64,000 bases of DNA from Pseudomonas sp. Irchel s3h14 (GCF_900187425.1 NZ_FYDJ01000008.1:124001-188000), one strand, 5' to 3'; shown: positions 7,903 to 17,550, counted from the first letter of the stretch. The notes: generated by a model not told the origin, from the letters alone. Program-made: numbers and translations.

Positions 7903-9141
7903 TCAACTAAGTGAAGCAGGCTCGCCGCGCGCTGAAGGAAGTACCCTTTGCTGCACTGGCAAACGAGTCGCTTGATAAATCAACGGTATAGCCAAGACCG
8001 CCAGAGCCGCGCTGGCGAGCCAGACGCTATGCCCACCGAAATGACCATAGAGCTGGCCTCCAAGCGCAGGCGAAAGCAGGGCACTTGCACTCCAGCACAT
8101 GAAAAAAAGACCAAAGTAATGCCCACTTTTTCCTCCTTGCGCATGCTGCATGACCAGCACGTTCAGGGGCTGCATGAAAAGAGCTTCGCCAAGCGTCCAA
8201 ATCACGGTCGACAGGCAGACATAAAGCACCCCGGAACCCAAGGGCAACATCCCGAGCCCGCAGGCCAAGAACAGGCTCCCTGCCAGCAGTTGCCGACGCG
8301 CGCCCCATTGCTCACTCCAATGAGATAACGGTATTTGCAGCACCACCACCAGCACCGCATTGAGTGCAAATTGCCACCCAATGACTTCAGTGCTCAACCG
8401 GTAGTACTCGAGCAAATAGTTGCCCAGCATGCTGTAGACCGGGTCAAAGGCCAGGCCGAGCACGACAGAAGCCGCTAACAACCACAGGAATGGTTTATCT
8501 CGATACGGTACGCATGAACCTGAAGCAATTTCAGGCACCACATCCGGTATCAGAACCGGCCGATGAAATGTCGTCCGGACAAACCACAACAACGCCAACA
8601 GCGTCATGGCCGCACTGACAAAAAACACCCAGCGAAAATCAGTCTGCGCCAGGACCCCACCCACCACCCCGGCGACCGCCATACCCAGGTTTCTGGCAAC
8701 ACGACTCAATGACTGCGCACGAGCACGCTGCGCAACCTGGCAATACTCCATGATCAATCGCTGATGAAGGGTACGAATCGCCCCATCCAGTACACCGCTG
8801 AACAGCAGCAACCCAGCCAGCAAAGGCACGTCAGTAACGAGCCCCAACAAAACCAATACCCATGCCGAGACAAAAAACAATGCGGCAGTGAGCCGTGCCG
8901 TGGAGAAATGATCACTGAGCAGTCCGCCGACCATTGACCCGATCAGCAAACCGGCCCCGTATCCGGATAACAACCAGCCAACGGTTTCAATCGCTAGCCC
9001 CAGTTCCTGGCGCAGGTACAACGCCATGAACAGCTTGACCATGGTGCTCAAGCGATTGATGAACAACAGCGCCGCCAGCACCCAGGCCATTACGCAGAAG
9101 TAGCCGTCCAGCCGCAGCAGGTGAGTGAGCCGACTGGTCAT
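7903..9141 (-). CDS. Major facilitator superfamily transporter
   Basis: The 412-residue protein has about 12 hydrophobic helices in two halves. A motif-A-like loop (GGLLSDHFSTARLT) follows helix 2, and there is a basic central loop near residues 190-205. It looks like a DHA1-type drug or metabolite exporter with proton antiport; the substrate cannot be told. The ATG at 9141 is preceded by AAGGGA at suitable spacing. A longer frame starting at 9213 lacks a ribosome site and would add a polar tail before helix 1. It stands alone, downstream of prfC on the same strand and separated from it by the prfC terminator. Confidence 0.8.
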   Translation of the reverse strand: MTSRLTHLLRLDGYFCVMAWVLAALLFINRLSTMVKLFMALYLRQELGLAIETVGWLLSGYGAGLLIGSMVGGLLSDHFSTARLTAALFFVSAWVLVLLGLVTDVPLLAGLLLFSGVLDGAIRTLHQRLIMEYCQVAQRARAQSLSRVARNLGMAVAGVVGGVLAQTDFRWVFFVSAAMTLLALLWFVRTTFHRPVLIPDVVPEIASGSCVPYRDKPFLWLLAASVVLGLAFDPVYSMLGNYLLEYYRLSTEVIGWQFALNAVLVVVLQIPLSHWSEQWGARRQLLAGSLFLACGLGMLPLGSGVLYVCLSTVIWTLGEALFMQPLNVLVMQHAQGGKSGHYFGLFFMCWSASALLSPALGGQLYGHFGGHSVWLASAALAVLAIPLIYQATRLPVQQRVLPSARGEPASLS

Positions 9142-9334
9142 TCCATTGATCCCTTGTGCTCCTGCTCGTGGAAAGTGCTGCTTGTGAAGTGTCCCCTGAA
9201 CGTTAGACGTCAATGATTTCGTTGTCGCGGGTAAAAGTCCCTAGAACAGAAAAACAGAGACAAGCTACGAAATCAGGAAAAAAGACCTACAGAAAAACCT
9301 TACTCAGCAATCGATGCGAGCTCGCTCAATGAGC

Positions 9335-9369
9335 AAAAAAAAGCCCACTGTTGTTCACAGTGGGCTTTT
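9335..9369 (-). terminator. Intrinsic terminator of prfC
   Basis: A perfect 10-bp stem (9341-9350 with 9358-9367) with a 7-base loop is followed on the minus strand by U8. It starts 20 bases past the prfC stop. Confidence 0.9.
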
Positions 9370-9388
9370 GGCTTTCGCAACTCAACGC

Positions 9389-10972
<1,584 letters not shown>

Positions 10973-11460
10973 GGGAAATCGCCTGGCAGGTGATTCAAAA
11001 AAGGGCGGCGAGTATAGCGCAAACCGAGCGTCACGGACCACCGTTCGCCCGTAGCAGCTGTCGAGCCTGCGAGGCTGCGTCCGGCGGCGCAGCCGTCGTA
11101 AAACCAGACTGTGCGGTGTATCTGGCAGACCGCGCGTCCCGACTCAACGACGACTTCGTCGCCGAACGCAGCCTCGCAGGCTCGGCAGCTGCTACATGGG
11201 CAAAACGAGATGCGGGGTGGCTAATTGCTGCTAATTATGGAACCTTTTAAAAGGTGCAGACGTCCACTCCCCTGTTACAGCACTCGTACCAGGGGCTGAA
11301 AAATCAGCAAGTTGGCCTGACGAGGCTGCGCTTATGGCTCGATCTCATGCGGTTTTATCAGCATGAAGAGCTGCTTCTCGCGAACGTTGATAATCCCGGC
11401 AGCCAGGAATGGCATTGCCACTCGGGACTGCGTTCGCCGACAAAGAAAAGGAGTCTGCCT
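10973..11460. other. Intergenic region between prfC and the opuC operon
   Basis: This 488-bp stretch separates the divergent prfC and opuC genes. It contains a palindromic repeat pair (11051-11195), an AT-rich segment (11220-11250) likely to carry promoter elements, and a small perfect dyad (GCTGA/TCAGC, 11296-11309). An open frame runs from 11254 into the first permease, but it has no ribosome site and unusual composition, so I treat it as untranslated leader. Confidence 0.5.
11051..11195. repeat. Inverted pair of extragenic palindromic repeats, family A
   Basis: Two head-to-head copies, both beginning GTAGCAGCTG at their outer ends, about 36 bases per arm with only a few mismatches, are separated by about 70 bases. 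Each arm contains its own small palindrome (GCCTGCGAGGC). The same family recurs at 35229-35359. The layout fits REP doublets (REPINs) of Pseudomonas. Confidence 0.8.
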
Positions 11461-12177
11461 GTGGCTATTCGCTATGGCAAAGGGCTGATAGGAGGTGCGG
11501 TTGTCGTCGCCCTTCTGGCCCTGCTGGTCCACTGGATTGGCATCAACACGATCGAACATTACCGCGACGATTTGTTGTTTTACCTGCAAGCCCATTTGAT
11601 TCTCGTCCTCGCTTCCATGCTGGCCGCCCTCGTTGTGGGCATACCCGCCGGTATCTTTCTCAGCCGCCCGACCATGGTGGGCCGCGCTGAACGCTTCATG
11701 CAGATCTTCAACATCGGCAACACCGTGCCGCCTCTTGCCGTACTGGCCATCGCCCTGGGTATTCTCGGCATCGGCAGCGGCCCCGCGATTTTCGCCCTGT
11801 TCCTCGCCTCGCTGTTGCCGATCGTGCGCAACACCTATGAAGGCCTGAAAAACGTTCAGGGTTCGCTCAAGGAAGCGGCCGTCGGCATCGGCATGACACC
11901 GGCTCAGGTGCTGTGGCGGGTCGAACTGCCGAACGCCGTGCCGATCATCATCGGTGGCGTGCGCGTCGCGCTGGCGATCAACGTCGGTACCGCACCGCTG
12001 GCGTTCCTGATCGGCGCCAACAGTCTGGGCAGCCTGATTTTCCCCGGCATCGCCCTGAACAATCAGCCGCAACTGCTGCTCGGCGCGGCCTGCACCGCCC
12101 TGCTGGCCTTGCTGCTCGACGGTCTGGTGACACTCGCCAGCCGCCTCTGGCTCGAACGCGGCCTCCGCCCGTCTTAA
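11461..12177 (+). CDS. opuCD: Glycine betaine/choline-type ABC transporter permease (first)
   Basis: The 238-residue inner-membrane protein has about six helices and a BPD_transp_1 coupling loop (KEAAVGIGMTPAQVLWRVELP, residues about 138-158) typical of OpuC/ProW-type permeases. The GTG at 11461 follows AAAGGAG at 11447-11453 with ideal spacing. It is the first gene of a permease, binding protein, permease, ATPase operon, the order of the P. aeruginosa opuC cluster for betaine, carnitine and choline uptake. binding-protein translation starts 20 bases on. The symbol rests on that synteny; some homologous systems (YehZYXW/OsmF) import osmolytes poorly. Confidence 0.8.
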   Translation: MAIRYGKGLIGGAVVVALLALLVHWIGINTIEHYRDDLLFYLQAHLILVLASMLAALVVGIPAGIFLSRPTMVGRAERFMQIFNIGNTVPPLAVLAIALGILGIGSGPAIFALFLASLLPIVRNTYEGLKNVQGSLKEAAVGIGMTPAQVLWRVELPNAVPIIIGGVRVALAINVGTAPLAFLIGANSLGSLIFPGIALNNQPQLLLGAACTALLALLLDGLVTLASRLWLERGLRPS

Positions 12178-12197
12178 GCCTCGGCAAAGGAATTTTT

Positions 12198-13091
12198 ATG
12201 AAGACATTAAGCTTTTTAACAGGCTGCGTTCTGCTGTTCGCAGGATTTGCCCAAGCCGCTGAAAAACCGGTGATCCGCATCGGCGCCCGGGTGTTCACCG
12301 AACAAACCCTGTTGGCGGAAATCACCTCCCAATACCTGCGCACCAAGGGTTACGACACCCAAGTGACCGGCGGCCTGGGCAGCAACCTGGCCCGCAGCGC
12401 CCACGAAAGTGGTCAGCTGGATTTGATGTGGGAATACACCGGTGTGTCGCTGGTGGCTTACAACCATGTCACCGACAAGCTCGACAGCGCTCAGTCCTAC
12501 GCCAAGGTGAAAGAACTCGACGCGAAAAAAGGCCTGATCTGGCTCACCCCGTCGAAATTCAGCAACACCTACGCCCTGGCCCTGCCGGAAAACACCGCGA
12601 AGGCGTATCCGCAGATCAACACCATCAGCGAGCTGAACACGGTGATGCAGGCTGAGGCGAAGACCAATCACCTCGTCGCCCTGGACACCGAGTTCGCCAA
12701 CCGCTCCGACGGTCTGGACGGCATGGTCGACCTCTACGGCATGAACCTGACCCGCAAAAACATTCGCCAGATGGACGCCGGGCTGGTCTACACCGCCCTG
12801 CGCAATGGTCAGGTGTTTGCCGGTCTGGTCTACACCATGGACGGTCGCTTGAACGCCTTCAAGCTGAAACTGCTGGAAGACGACAAACATTACTTCCCGG
12901 ACTACACCGCTGCGCCAGTGGTGCGTCAGGTTTACCTCGACGCCCATCCGAAACTCGCCGAAGAACTCAAGCCGCTGGCCGAACTGTTCGACGACGCGAC
13001 CATGCGCCAGCTCAATGCGCGGGTCGATGTCGATCACGAAAGCCCTTCATCCGTTGCCGCCGATTTCCTGCGCCAGCACCCCATCAAATAA
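12198..13091 (+). CDS. opuCC: Osmoprotectant ABC transporter substrate-binding protein
   Basis: The 297-residue protein has a signal peptide at residues 1-20 and an OpuAC-type fold starting KPVIRIGARVFTEQTLL. The segments GGLGSNLARSAHESGQLDLMWEYTG and LVYTALRNGQVFAGLVYTMDGR are characteristic of the OpuCC/ProX/OsmF group that binds quaternary amines through an aromatic cage. No lipobox Cys is present at the cleavage site, so it should be soluble in the periplasm. AAAGG at 12186-12190 precedes the ATG. It sits between the two permease genes, 12 bases before the next. Confidence 0.85.
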   Translation: MKTLSFLTGCVLLFAGFAQAAEKPVIRIGARVFTEQTLLAEITSQYLRTKGYDTQVTGGLGSNLARSAHESGQLDLMWEYTGVSLVAYNHVTDKLDSAQSYAKVKELDAKKGLIWLTPSKFSNTYALALPENTAKAYPQINTISELNTVMQAEAKTNHLVALDTEFANRSDGLDGMVDLYGMNLTRKNIRQMDAGLVYTALRNGQVFAGLVYTMDGRLNAFKLKLLEDDKHYFPDYTAAPVVRQVYLDAHPKLAEELKPLAELFDDATMRQLNARVDVDHESPSSVAADFLRQHPIK

Positions 13092-13103
13092 GGAGGAAAA
13101 GAC

Positions 13104-13757
13104 ATGGAATTTCTGAACGCCTTTTCCCATCTCGACTGGCCGCTGGTCCTGCAACTGACCGGACAGCACATCACCCTGGTCGGCATTGCTGTGACGCTGG
13201 CGATTCTGGTCGGCGTGCCGCTGGGCATCCTGATGACGCGCTTCCCGACCCTCGCCGGCCCGTTGCAAGCCAGCGCCACGGTGCTGCTGACCGTGCCGTC
13301 GATTGCCCTGTTCGGCCTGCTGCTGCCGTTCTACTCCAAATTCGGTCAGGGCCTGGGCCCGATGCCGGCGATCACGGCGGTGTTTTTGTACTCGCTGCTG
13401 CCGATCATGCGTAACACCTACCTCGCCCTGACCGGCGTCGATCCAGGCATTCGCGAAGCCGCCCGCGGCATCGGCATGACCTTCGGCCAGCGCCTGCGCA
13501 TGGTCGAACTGCCGATCGCGGTGCCAGTGATCCTCGCCGGTGTGCGCACCGCCGTGGTCATGAACATTGGTGTCATGACCATCGCCGCCACCATCGGCGC
13601 CGGCGGCCTCGGTGTACTCATTCTCGCTTCAATCAGCCGCAGCGACATGTCGATGCTGATCGTCGGCGCCGTGCTGGTCAGTCTCCTGGCCATCTTCGCC
13701 GACCTGCTTCTGCAATGGCTGCAACGCACGCTGACTCCAAAAGGACTCCTGAAATGA
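13104..13757 (+). CDS. opuCB: Glycine betaine/choline-type ABC transporter permease (second)
   Basis: The 217-residue permease is paralogous to the product at 11461. It shows the same coupling loop (REAARGIGMTFGQRLRMVELP, residues about 115-135) and about five or six helices. It should heterodimerise with the first permease. A strong AAGGAGG box ends about 8 bases before the ATG at 13104. Its TGA overlaps the ATG of the ATPase gene (ATGA, 13754-13757), which implies coupled translation. Confidence 0.88.
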   Translation: MEFLNAFSHLDWPLVLQLTGQHITLVGIAVTLAILVGVPLGILMTRFPTLAGPLQASATVLLTVPSIALFGLLLPFYSKFGQGLGPMPAITAVFLYSLLPIMRNTYLALTGVDPGIREAARGIGMTFGQRLRMVELPIAVPVILAGVRTAVVMNIGVMTIAATIGAGGLGVLILASISRSDMSMLIVGAVLVSLLAIFADLLLQWLQRTLTPKGLLK

Positions 13758-14911
13758 TCGAACTTCAAAACCTCAGCAAGACCTTCCAAAGCAACGGCAA
13801 AGATGTGAAAGCCGTGGACTCGGTAAGCCTGACCGTCAATGAAGGCGAGATCTGTGTGTTCCTCGGGCCATCGGGCTGCGGCAAAAGCACCACGCTGAAA
13901 ATGATCAATCGCCTGATCAAGCCGACCTCCGGCAAGATCCTGATCAACGGCGAAGACACCACCGACCTCGACGCCGTGACCCTGCGCCGCAACATCGGTT
14001 ATGTGATCCAGCAGATCGGTCTGTTCCCGAACATGACCATCGAGGAGAACATCACCATCGTTCCGCGCCTGCTGGGCTGGGACAAACAGAAATGCCACGA
14101 TCGCGCCCGCGAATTGATGAGCATGATCAAGCTTGAGCCCAAGCAGTACCTGAATCGCTACCCGCGTGAATTGTCCGGTGGCCAGCAGCAGCGGATCGGC
14201 GTGATTCGTGCCTTGGCAGCGGATGCGCCGCTGTTGTTGATGGACGAACCGTTCGGCGCGGTCGACCCGATCAACCGCGAGATGATCCAGAACGAGTTCT
14301 TCGAAATGCAACGCGCGCTGAACAAGACCGTGATCATGGTCAGCCACGACATCGACGAAGCCATCAAGCTGGGCGACAAGATCGCAATCTTCCGCGCTGG
14401 CAAACTGCTGCAGATCGATCACCCGGACACGCTGCTGGCGCACCCGGCGGATGACTTTGTCAGCAACTTCGTCGGCCAGGACAGCACCCTCAAGCGCCTG
14501 TTGCTGGTGAAAGCCGAAGACGCGGCGGACAACGCGCCGTCGGTGAGCCCGGAAACGCCAGTGGCTGAAGCCCTGGAGTTGATGGACGAACTGGACCGTC
14601 GCTACGTGGTGGTCACTTGCGCCGACAATAAAGCACTGGGCTACGTACGACGTCGCGACCTGCACCGTCAGACCGGCACCTGCGCGCAATACCTGCGCGA
14701 GTTCAACGCCACTGCGGTGTACGACGAGCATTTGCGCATCCTGCTGTCGCGCATGTACGAGTTCAACCGCTCGTGGTTGCCGGTGATGGATGCGGAGCGA
14801 GTGTTCCTTGGGGAGGTAACACAGGAATCGATTGCCGAGTACCTGAGCTCCGGCAAGTCCCGTGGCGGCAAGACCAGCATTGTTTCTCCAGCTGAAACTG
14901 CGCTGGCCTGA
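13754..14911 (+). CDS. opuCA: Osmoprotectant ABC transporter ATP-binding protein with CBS domains
   Basis: The 385-residue ATPase has Walker A GPSGCGKST (residues 38-46), signature LSGGQQQR, Walker B LLLMDEPFGAVD and H-loop VIMVSHDIDEA. Residues from about 255 form a tandem CBS module (EALELMDELDRRYVVV and LLSRMYEFNRSWLPVMD). In OpuA/OpuC ATPases this module senses ionic strength or a nucleotide and gates transport under osmotic stress. The ATG overlaps the permease stop; an upstream in-frame start at 13715 lies inside the permease. It is the last gene of the operon, followed by a repeat pair. Confidence 0.9.
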   Translation: MIELQNLSKTFQSNGKDVKAVDSVSLTVNEGEICVFLGPSGCGKSTTLKMINRLIKPTSGKILINGEDTTDLDAVTLRRNIGYVIQQIGLFPNMTIEENITIVPRLLGWDKQKCHDRARELMSMIKLEPKQYLNRYPRELSGGQQQRIGVIRALAADAPLLLMDEPFGAVDPINREMIQNEFFEMQRALNKTVIMVSHDIDEAIKLGDKIAIFRAGKLLQIDHPDTLLAHPADDFVSNFVGQDSTLKRLLLVKAEDAADNAPSVSPETPVAEALELMDELDRRYVVVTCADNKALGYVRRRDLHRQTGTCAQYLREFNATAVYDEHLRILLSRMYEFNRSWLPVMDAERVFLGEVTQESIAEYLSSGKSRGGKTSIVSPAETALA

Positions 14912-14921
14912 TCTGACGCCA

Positions 14922-15001
14922 TCGCGAGCAAGCCCGCTCCCACATTTGATCGGCGTTGTCTGGATGAACGCGGATTAATGTGGGAGCGGGCTTGCTCGCG
15001 A
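14922..15001. repeat. Inverted pair of extragenic palindromic repeats, family B
   Basis: TCGCGAGCAAGCCCGCTCCCACA (14922-14944) returns as its reverse complement at 14979-15001, around a spacer of about 34 bases. This is a REP doublet of the 'GTGGGAGCGGGCTTGC' type, common in fluorescent pseudomonads. It begins 11 bases after the opuCA stop and may serve as its 3' end. Confidence 0.85.
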
Positions 15002-15138
15002 AGGGGGGTACCACAATTCCCGCCTGACACACCTCAAATATCCCTGCTCAGGGAACATCACACTGTCATGCAGGTCGGTTACATCAGTAGCTGTCCGGGA
15101 CCGCACGACGGATGTGTGTAAAAACGCGACATTTTTTG

Positions 15139-15167
15139 TTGATCTCAAGCCCCTCACGCCCTAAAGT
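15139..15167 (+). promoter_or_regulatory. Candidate promoter of the speC leader RNA
   Basis: TTGATC and TAAAGT are separated by exactly 17 bases, a fair match to the housekeeping sigma consensus. Transcription would begin near 15174, giving a leader of almost 200 bases before speC. Confidence 0.45.
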
Positions 15168-15173
15168 TCGCGC

Positions 15174-15268
15174 CGAACGTCCATGCTGGAAACGATCCAT
15201 CCGGCTCAAGTACTGACGACGAGACAGCAAGGCCAAGGGAAAGCACCGCTTCCCATGGCCTTTTTGCT
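15174..15268 (+). ncRNA. Candidate terminated leader transcript or small RNA upstream of speC
   Basis: A candidate promoter and a strong Rho-independent terminator bound an RNA of about 95 bases. Two readings fit: a separate small RNA, or the prematurely ended form of the speC mRNA. A 36-codon frame (15183-15293) runs through it but lacks a ribosome site. No known Rfam family was recognised by eye. Confidence 0.45.
15231..15265 (+). terminator. Intrinsic terminator (possible attenuator) in the speC leader
   Basis: GGCCAAGGGAAAGC (15231-15244) pairs with GCTTCCCATGGCC (15248-15260), with 12 pairs, one mismatch and one bulge, then T5. It stands 106 bases before speC on the same strand. Its right arm can alternatively pair with 15280-15290, which would destroy the terminator. 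Confidence 0.75.
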
Positions 15269-15326
15269 TTCGGCGACATGCCTTGGGAAGTAGGCGAACC
15301 AAAGTGGGGATACGGAGGACGTTCAT

Positions 15327-15359
15327 TTGCACCCATTGATTAATCTAGTTTGCCAGTAG
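15327..15359 (+). CDS. Possible 10-codon upstream frame in the speC leader
   Basis: GGAGGA at 15314-15319 is a near-perfect ribosome site placed 7 bases before a TTG. The frame (LHPLINLVCQ) stops at 15357-15359, inside the AGGAG box of speC. Terminating ribosomes would release right at the speC start region, so it could couple or modulate speC translation. Translation of such a short TTG frame is unproven. Confidence 0.3.
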   Translation: MHPLINLVCQ

Positions 15360-15370
15360 GAGTTCCCAGC

Positions 15371-16534
15371 ATGTCGATCAACGTCGAAGACTATTTCGCG
15401 CGCGATACCTTCAACAAAATGAAGGCCTTCGCCGACAAACAAGAAACCCCGTTCGTGGTGATCGACACCGCGATGATCAGCCAGGCCTATGACGACCTGC
15501 GCGCCGGTTTCGAATTCGCCAAGGTCTACTACGCGGTCAAGGCCAACCCGGCCGTCGAAATCATCGACCTGCTCAAAGAGAAAGGCTCGAACTTCGACAT
15601 CGCTTCGATCTACGAGCTCGATAAAGTAATGAACCAGGGCGTCGGCCCGGATCGCATCAGCTACGGCAACACCATCAAGAAATCCAAGGACATTCGCTAC
15701 TTCTACGAGAAGGGCGTGCGTCTGTATGCCACCGACTCCGAAGCCGACCTGCGCAACATCGCCAAGGCTGCACCGGGTTCGAAAGTCTACGTGCGCATCC
15801 TCACCGAAGGCTCGACCACTGCTGACTGGCCTCTGTCGCGCAAATTCGGCTGCCAGACCGACATGGCCATGGACCTGCTGATCCTCGCTCGCGACCTGGG
15901 CCTGGTGCCGTACGGCATCTCGTTCCACGTCGGCTCGCAACAGCGCGACATCAGCGTCTGGGACGCGGCGATCGCCAAGGTCAAAGTGATCTTCGAGCGT
16001 CTGAAAGAAGAAGACGGCATCGTCCTCAAGCTGATCAACATGGGCGGTGGCTTCCCGGCCAACTACATCACCCGCACCAACAGCCTGGAAACTTACGCCG
16101 AAGAAATCATCCGTTTCCTCAAGGAAGACTTCGGTGACGACCTGCCGGAAATCATCCTGGAACCAGGCCGCTCGTTGATTGCCAACGCCGGCATCCTGGT
16201 CAGTGAAGTGGTGCTGGTCGCCCGTAAATCCCGTACCGCGGTAGAGCGATGGGTGTACACGGATGTGGGCAAATTCTCCGGCCTGATCGAAACCATGGAC
16301 GAAGCCATCAAGTTCCCGATCTGGACCGAGAAGAAAGGCGAGATGGAAGAAGTGGTCATCGCCGGCCCAACCTGCGATAGCGCCGACATCATGTACGAAA
16401 ACTACAAGTACGGCCTGCCGCTGAACCTGGCGATTGGTGATCGTTTGTACTGGTTGTCGACCGGTGCGTACACCACCAGCTACAGCGCCGTTGAGTTCAA
16501 TGGCTTCCCGCCGCTGAAATCGTTCTACGTGTAA
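15371..16534 (+). CDS. speC: Ornithine (or lysine/ornithine) decarboxylase, PLP-dependent, fold III
   Basis: The 387-residue cytoplasmic enzyme converts ornithine to putrescine, the entry to polyamine synthesis. The PLP lysine is K57 in YYAVKANP. The glycine-rich phosphate loop is GGGFPANY (about 226-232), EPGRSLIANAG is at 264-274, and the catalytic Cys is C335 in GPTCDSAD. The length equals that of P. aeruginosa SpeC. Some fold III members prefer lysine, so dual activity is possible. The ATG at 15371 follows AGGAG at 15358-15362. The long structured leader upstream suggests control at the RNA level. Confidence 0.93.
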   Translation: MSINVEDYFARDTFNKMKAFADKQETPFVVIDTAMISQAYDDLRAGFEFAKVYYAVKANPAVEIIDLLKEKGSNFDIASIYELDKVMNQGVGPDRISYGNTIKKSKDIRYFYEKGVRLYATDSEADLRNIAKAAPGSKVYVRILTEGSTTADWPLSRKFGCQTDMAMDLLILARDLGLVPYGISFHVGSQQRDISVWDAAIAKVKVIFERLKEEDGIVLKLINMGGGFPANYITRTNSLETYAEEIIRFLKEDFGDDLPEIILEPGRSLIANAGILVSEVVLVARKSRTAVERWVYTDVGKFSGLIETMDEAIKFPIWTEKKGEMEEVVIAGPTCDSADIMYENYKYGLPLNLAIGDRLYWLSTGAYTTSYSAVEFNGFPPLKSFYV

Positions 16535-16552
16535 GCGCTACGTGGAGAAATG

Positions 16553-16585
16553 AAAAAGCCCATGACGTGTCATGGGCTTTTTTTT
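16553..16585. terminator. Bidirectional terminator between speC and the Sel1-repeat gene
   Basis: A 9-bp perfect stem (GCCCATGAC with GTCATGGGC) is flanked by A5 on the left and T8 on the right. It can end speC on the plus strand and the convergent gene on the minus strand. Confidence 0.9.
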
Positions 16586-16613
16586 GTCTGAACTTTCTAC
16601 CGCGAAAAGCAGT

Positions 16614-16646
16614 TGATCGTTTCCACGCTCTGAGTCGTAACGATCA
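16614..16646. repeat. Degenerate single copy of repeat family D
   Basis: TGATCGTTTCCACGCTCTGA (16614-16633) followed by GTCGTAACGATCA matches the arm of the repeat pair at 23469-23581 with several changes in the second half. It looks like a decayed solitary REP element. Confidence 0.5.
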
Positions 16647-16671
16647 CACTGACGGCTTATCCTATTCAACT

Positions 16672-17550
16672 CTAGTGGCGGGGCAACGGTAATGGATCAT
16701 CAGTGCTCAAACTGTCTGCCCACGCCTGCACAATTTCATGGTCAATCACCCTTCCAGCATCAACGTCCGCCAAAGCCTCATGAGTAAGTCGACTTTGCTC
16801 TGCGCCCAGTTGCATTGTCTTTTGACGGTACTCAATCGCCAAGGCGCGAATTCGCAGATCGGTTGCGCTCATCAGCGCCTTGCTCGCCACCCGCAAGAAA
16901 TTCAGGTTCCCCCCGGCCAGTGCTTTGTGCAGCCAACGTAGCGCTTCATCGATCTTGCCTTCATCCGCCAGCACGGCGGCGTAACTGAACTGCCCGCGAA
17001 AATCCCCGCCGAGCGCCGAGCGTCGATACCAGTCACGCGCAGCTTGCGGATCTGCCGGACACACTCGCCCGTCTTCCAGATAACGCCCCAGCAGGTTCAT
17101 TGATTTCGCATGGCCCAGCTCAGCCGCCTGGCGATACAGGTTAAGTGCTTGCAACTGATCCTCAGTCACTCCGCGCCCGGTGGCCAACAGGTTGGCGTAG
17201 TTGTACATCGCCCAATCCAGACCACTTTCAGCTGCAACGCGATAATGCGCGGCGGCAACTGACACATCGGCAATACAACCCCAGCCATGCTCATGGCAAC
17301 GACCGAGCATGTTGCGCGCCATCAAGTGCCCTCCCCCGGCGGCAATCTCAAACCAGCGCACGGCCAGCGGCTGATCCTGCTCGATGCCCTGCCCATCCAG
17401 CAGAATCTGCCCGAGCAAGGCCTGAGCATCCAGCACGCCTTCGCGGGCAGCGATCAGAATCGCCTGGGCGGCACGTGCCGGGCTTTCATCGAGCATGGCT
17501 TTGAGCTGATCACCGTCGAGGATTTCCTCGCGGCGCAGTTGATAACTCAT
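16672..17550 (-). CDS. Sel1-repeat (TPR-like) protein of the piu operon
   Basis: The 292-residue soluble protein consists largely of Sel1-like repeats of about 36 residues (for example AQALLGQILLDGQGIEQDQPLAVRWFEIAA, AMYNYANLLATGRGV, AKSMNLLGRYLEDGRV), a solenoid used for protein-protein contacts. No signal peptide is visible. The ATG overlaps the stop of piuC (ATGA, 17547-17550), so it is translated with the hydroxylase. The homologous gene follows piuC in P. aeruginosa. It may be a scaffold or chaperone in iron handling; its exact role is unknown. Confidence 0.8.
   Translation of the reverse strand: MSYQLRREEILDGDQLKAMLDESPARAAQAILIAAREGVLDAQALLGQILLDGQGIEQDQPLAVRWFEIAAGGGHLMARNMLGRCHEHGWGCIADVSVAAAHYRVAAESGLDWAMYNYANLLATGRGVTEDQLQALNLYRQAAELGHAKSMNLLGRYLEDGRVCPADPQAARDWYRRSALGGDFRGQFSYAAVLADEGKIDEALRWLHKALAGGNLNFLRVASKALMSATDLRIRALAIEYRQKTMQLGAEQSRLTHEALADVDAGRVIDHEIVQAWADSLSTDDPLPLPRH

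Larger units (their letters stand above)
14912..15370. other. Intergenic region between opuCA and speC
   Basis: This 459-bp stretch holds the family B repeat pair, then a low-GC region with a candidate promoter (15139-15167), a strong intrinsic terminator (15231-15265), a competing hairpin arm (15280-15290) and three possible short frames before speC. The parts are listed separately. Confidence 0.7.

Noticed and set aside
11254..11460. N-terminal extension of the first opuC permease
   Set aside because: The added 69 residues are polar, unlike permease N-termini, and the GTG at 11461 has an ideal AAAGGAG site.
15183..15293. 36-codon frame in the speC leader as a firm leader-peptide gene
   Set aside because: No ribosome site lies before it, and the start would be only about 9 bases from the predicted transcript start. 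Kept as a possibility in the findings only.
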